Shown: positions 62,108 through 64,000 of the stretch, in pieces
Layout of the letters: every line of letters begins with the position of its first letter
Numbering within the stretch: position 1 is the stretch's first letter
NCBI GenBank assembly: GCA_964538085.1
Contig: CAZIDF010000005.1
Location: 1 to 64,000 of the forward strand
Direction: 5' to 3'
Length of the DNA stretch: 64,000 bases
DNA from: G020348385 sp964538085
Lineage (GTDB): Bacteria > Acidobacteriota > Aminicenantia > Aminicenantales > Aminicenantaceae
Translations under genes and position numbers: made by a program
The notes under the pieces: model-generated
What the model saw: the letters and a program-made list of their open reading frames with translations, nothing else
Databases searched by the model: none
What the model was told of the DNA's origin: nothing

Positions 62108-63031
62108 CTACTTGAGCTTTTCAAGGACATCCATTTCCAGGGTGGCAAGTTTCAGTTTAGCCTGGGCGGCATCCAGAGCATACTGCAGCTGCATGACTTC
62201 CGTGTGAGAAACGGTCCCCTGTGCTTTGAGGGCCTGCATCCGGTCCATTTGCTTCATCAAAGATTCAACCTGCACTCGAGCCAATTGTAAATTCCTTTCG
62301 GCACCGGTCATCCGGTCCTTGATTTCCACTTCCTGCGCTGTGATTTCTCCTGAAAGAAAACGGGCGCGTAGATCGATGCGCTGTTGGATCTTGTCGATTT
62401 TCATTTTTCGGTTGGCAATTTCCGCCTGGATCATATCCATCTCATCCCTTTGGACCAAATTTTCCTCGACCAACTGCTTGACTCGGTCCTGTTGAATGCT
62501 GAGCTGTTCCATAGCGAGTTTAGCCTCTTTTTTCTCTAGCTCTAATCGCTTGCTGACAAAATCACGGCCTCCTACTAAGGGAGCATACAATTCGTTCCGC
62601 GGGGTGTCGCCGGACAGTTTCACCTCAGCCAGATTCAAAAGCGATCTTGAGTAATCCAACTCTGCATTTTCCACTGCCAGTTTCATTGCCTGGTATTCAT
62701 CTTCCCGGATCAAGCCGTTGGAAACACGCATTTTTATATCGGAAGCCATCTCTCTTATAGACTCCAGATGAACCTTCATAAGTTCGACCTCAGTTTCTAC
62801 CCTGGCAATTTCTATCTTCTTCCGCCAGGAGTCCTTGATGTAATCAGCCGCTTTGGTCACGGCCACACCGGTCATCAGAATACCTATTGTGACGGCGATC
62901 GCGACCATCCTGCGGGGAACGGCGATTTTCCCGGATGAGGATTTCAAACGGTTTGCCCTCCTGTATTCCGAGGACAGTTGCCATTCCAGTTTCTCCATAA
63001 ACTGGTTATCGGGTTCGTAGTCTTTATTCAT
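62108..63031 (-). CDS. Membrane-anchored coiled-coil protein, likely partner of the ECF sigma factor
   Basis: The 307-residue protein has a short cytoplasmic N-part (NQFMEKLEWQLSSEYRRANR), one membrane helix near 42-62 (VAIAVTIGILMTGVAVTKAA) and a long charged coiled coil to the end. Its gene overlaps the sigma factor gene by 8 bp, the usual arrangement of an anti-sigma factor, and the N-part could bind the sigma factor. No zinc anti-sigma motif is present. ATG 63031 follows GGAG at six bases. Function as anti-sigma is inferred from position. Confidence 0.75.
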   Translation of the reverse strand: MNKDYEPDNQFMEKLEWQLSSEYRRANRLKSSSGKIAVPRRMVAIAVTIGILMTGVAVTKAADYIKDSWRKKIEIARVETEVELMKVHLESIREMASDIKMRVSNGLIREDEYQAMKLAVENAELDYSRSLLNLAEVKLSGDTPRNELYAPLVGGRDFVSKRLELEKKEAKLAMEQLSIQQDRVKQLVEENLVQRDEMDMIQAEIANRKMKIDKIQQRIDLRARFLSGEITAQEVEIKDRMTGAERNLQLARVQVESLMKQMDRMQALKAQGTVSHTEVMQLQYALDAAQAKLKLATLEMDVLEKLK

Positions 63032-63530
63032 TTTTTTCTCCATTTGTTTTAATTTCTGGGAGCAGCGATTTCAATGACAAGCGGGCCCGCCTCAATTGTC
63101 CTTCGACTGCTCTTTCAGAGAGTGCCATTGTGTTCGCTATCTCCTTGACACTTTTCCCATCGTAATAAAAAGCCTCGATTATTTTGGTTTTTTTTCGTCC
63201 CAGGGAAGAGATGGCTAAAAATATTTCCAGGGATTTGAATTGATCTTTTGCAGTCTGATTGTCTGTATCCTGATGACGTTCTAAATCTTCTTTCTTGTCC
63301 CATCTTTTTTGCCTCAGGTAATCGATCAGGATGTTTCTGGCTACACGTTTCAACCAGGCCACGTGAGAATCCGGCATGCTTTTACGTTTCCAGGTACCAA
63401 GAGCCCTCAGGTAGGATTCCTGAACGATGTCCTCGGTCAATTCCCGATTCCCTCCGGTGCGCTTGGCCATGTACCCGTACAGGGGATGAACCGTTTCCCG
63501 GTATATCTTCAACCATTGTTGTTCTGTCAT
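63024..63530 (-). CDS. ECF-type RNA polymerase sigma factor
   Basis: The 168-residue protein has region 2 (RELTEDIVQESYLRALGTW, HVAWLKRVARNILIDYLRQ) and region 4 (KIIEAFYYDGKSVKEIANTM, ALSERAVEGQLRRARLSL). It directs RNA polymerase to a special set of promoters, probably for envelope stress. It is followed with overlap by the membrane coiled-coil gene. I did not find a convincing autoregulated promoter in the 247-bp gap to the right. Confidence 0.92.
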   Translation of the reverse strand: MTEQQWLKIYRETVHPLYGYMAKRTGGNRELTEDIVQESYLRALGTWKRKSMPDSHVAWLKRVARNILIDYLRQKRWDKKEDLERHQDTDNQTAKDQFKSLEIFLAISSLGRKKTKIIEAFYYDGKSVKEIANTMALSERAVEGQLRRARLSLKSLLPEIKTNGEKNE

Positions 63531-63777
63531 AGAATTCGTTTCCTTTCAACGCACATTCTACTCTATTGACGTTTGGCTAGAGGAAAATCCCACAAAAAAA
63601 ATGGGTAGTGGTGAAGGTTTGCGTGCAACTCAAAGACCATTTTATATAAAAGGGATTGCTGTTCGAAAATGGATATTGATTGTTCAAGAACGGACACTTT
63701 GAGATGAAGGATCGTTAAAACTCCCCAAAAAATCATTTGGCCTATTTTTTGCAGCCCATACAAATCCGGAGGGTTTT

Positions 63778-64000
63778 ATGAAAAAAAGGATTTTGAGGAA
63801 TTTTTTTGCTTTGATGCTTCTGTTTGTGCTGATTTTGAACCAAGGTTTTATCCTGGCTCAGGAGGACGGGGATGATATTGCCATAGGCAAATACAGAGTA
63901 TTGCATTCAGAAGTTCTGGATGAGGACAGACTTCTCTATATCCATCTTCCCCGCGACTATGAGGAAACACAGCTCAGCTATCCTGTTTTGTATCTTCTGT
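63778..64000 (+). CDS. Secreted esterase-like protein, 5' part only
   Basis: ATG 63778 follows GGAGGG. The first 74 codons encode a signal peptide (LMLLFVLILNQGFILAQ), then YRVLHSEVLDEDRLLYIHLP and YPVLYLL, the usual opening of the putative-esterase (Fes/IroE/esterase D-like) alpha/beta-hydrolase family. The gene runs off the right edge, so the catalytic residues are not visible. Confidence 0.7.
   Translation, partial: MKKRILRNFFALMLLFVLILNQGFILAQEDGDDIAIGKYRVLHSEVLDEDRLLYIHLPRDYEETQLSYPVLYLL

Noticed and set aside
63563..63763. 66-codon minus-strand frame right of the sigma factor
   Set aside because: No ribosome site, no motif, biased composition; probably promoter DNA.
1..64000. tRNA, rRNA and CRISPR elements
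   Set aside because: Gaps were scanned by eye for T-loop-like GTTCRA cores, rRNA signatures and regularly spaced repeats; none was convincing.

Overview
The window reads as chromosomal DNA of an anaerobic, Gram-negative-type bacterium. The best guess is Candidatus Aminicenantes (OP8) or a close Acidobacteriota-like lineage. This is inferred from the mix of families, not from a marker gene: two very large zinc-ribbon/Ser-Thr kinase/TPR receptors, several PadR-plus-long-FtsX-permease pairs ending in an LRYE-type tail, secreted M24, C69 and PAF-hydrolase-like enzymes, GH97/GH116/GH172 lipoproteins, and an HdrA/MvhD electron-transfer module. lepA is the only universal housekeeping gene. No rRNA, tRNA, CRISPR array or intact IS element was seen.

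Layout. 0.3-7.5 kb: an exported GGCT-like protein, a small Cys-rich protein, kinase 1 (minus), a membrane-anchored LytTR regulator and an exported alpha/beta hydrolase. 7.5-16.3 kb is scarred: remnants of a kinase TPR tail, an FtsX permease and a PadR leader lie around a secreted C69 dipeptidase and an intact PadR/permease pair. A methyltransferase, a FosX fosfomycin hydrolase and fused remnants of an AlkD-like and a DUF4143 ATPase gene follow. 16.3-21 kb: kinase 2, a membrane protein that may start at ATT, and a flavin reductase.

21.1-42.4 kb is the most interesting part, a metal, Fe-S and redox island. It has three blocks. (a) A plus-strand operon behind a sigma-54-like promoter: small zinc ribbon, ZupT, radical SAM, methyltransferase and two half-permeases. 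(b) A plus-strand Lol-like operon: ABC ATPase, FtsX permease, an exported NifX-domain protein, a LolA-like protein and an outer-membrane barrel. (c) A long, tightly packed minus-strand operon starting at a Fur-family gene and carrying DUF5320, tandem NifX, Mrp, CGGC, a 59-residue zinc ribbon, FmdB-like, MBL-fold, two ferredoxin-P-loop ATPases, DUF4405, aminotransferase and CpxP-like genes. A good Fur box sits between (c) and a divergent set of a small protein, a double HdrA-like flavoprotein and MvhD.

42.4-48.3 kb: a secreted HExxH/PKD/BACON protein and lepA, bracketed by a 240-bp repeat, then a decayed prenyltransferase/squalene-oxidase-like gene. 48.3-56.9 kb: a glycan-use cluster with GH97 and GH172 lipoproteins (divergent), a GH172 tail fragment, a nucleoside-hydrolase-like protein and a GH116 lipoprotein. 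56.9-61.9 kb: a PadR/permease pair flanked by two copies of the 3' end of a secreted M24 peptidase gene, one intact and one with a 101-bp deletion. 62-64 kb: an ECF sigma factor with a membrane-anchored coiled-coil partner, and the start of a secreted esterase that runs off the window.
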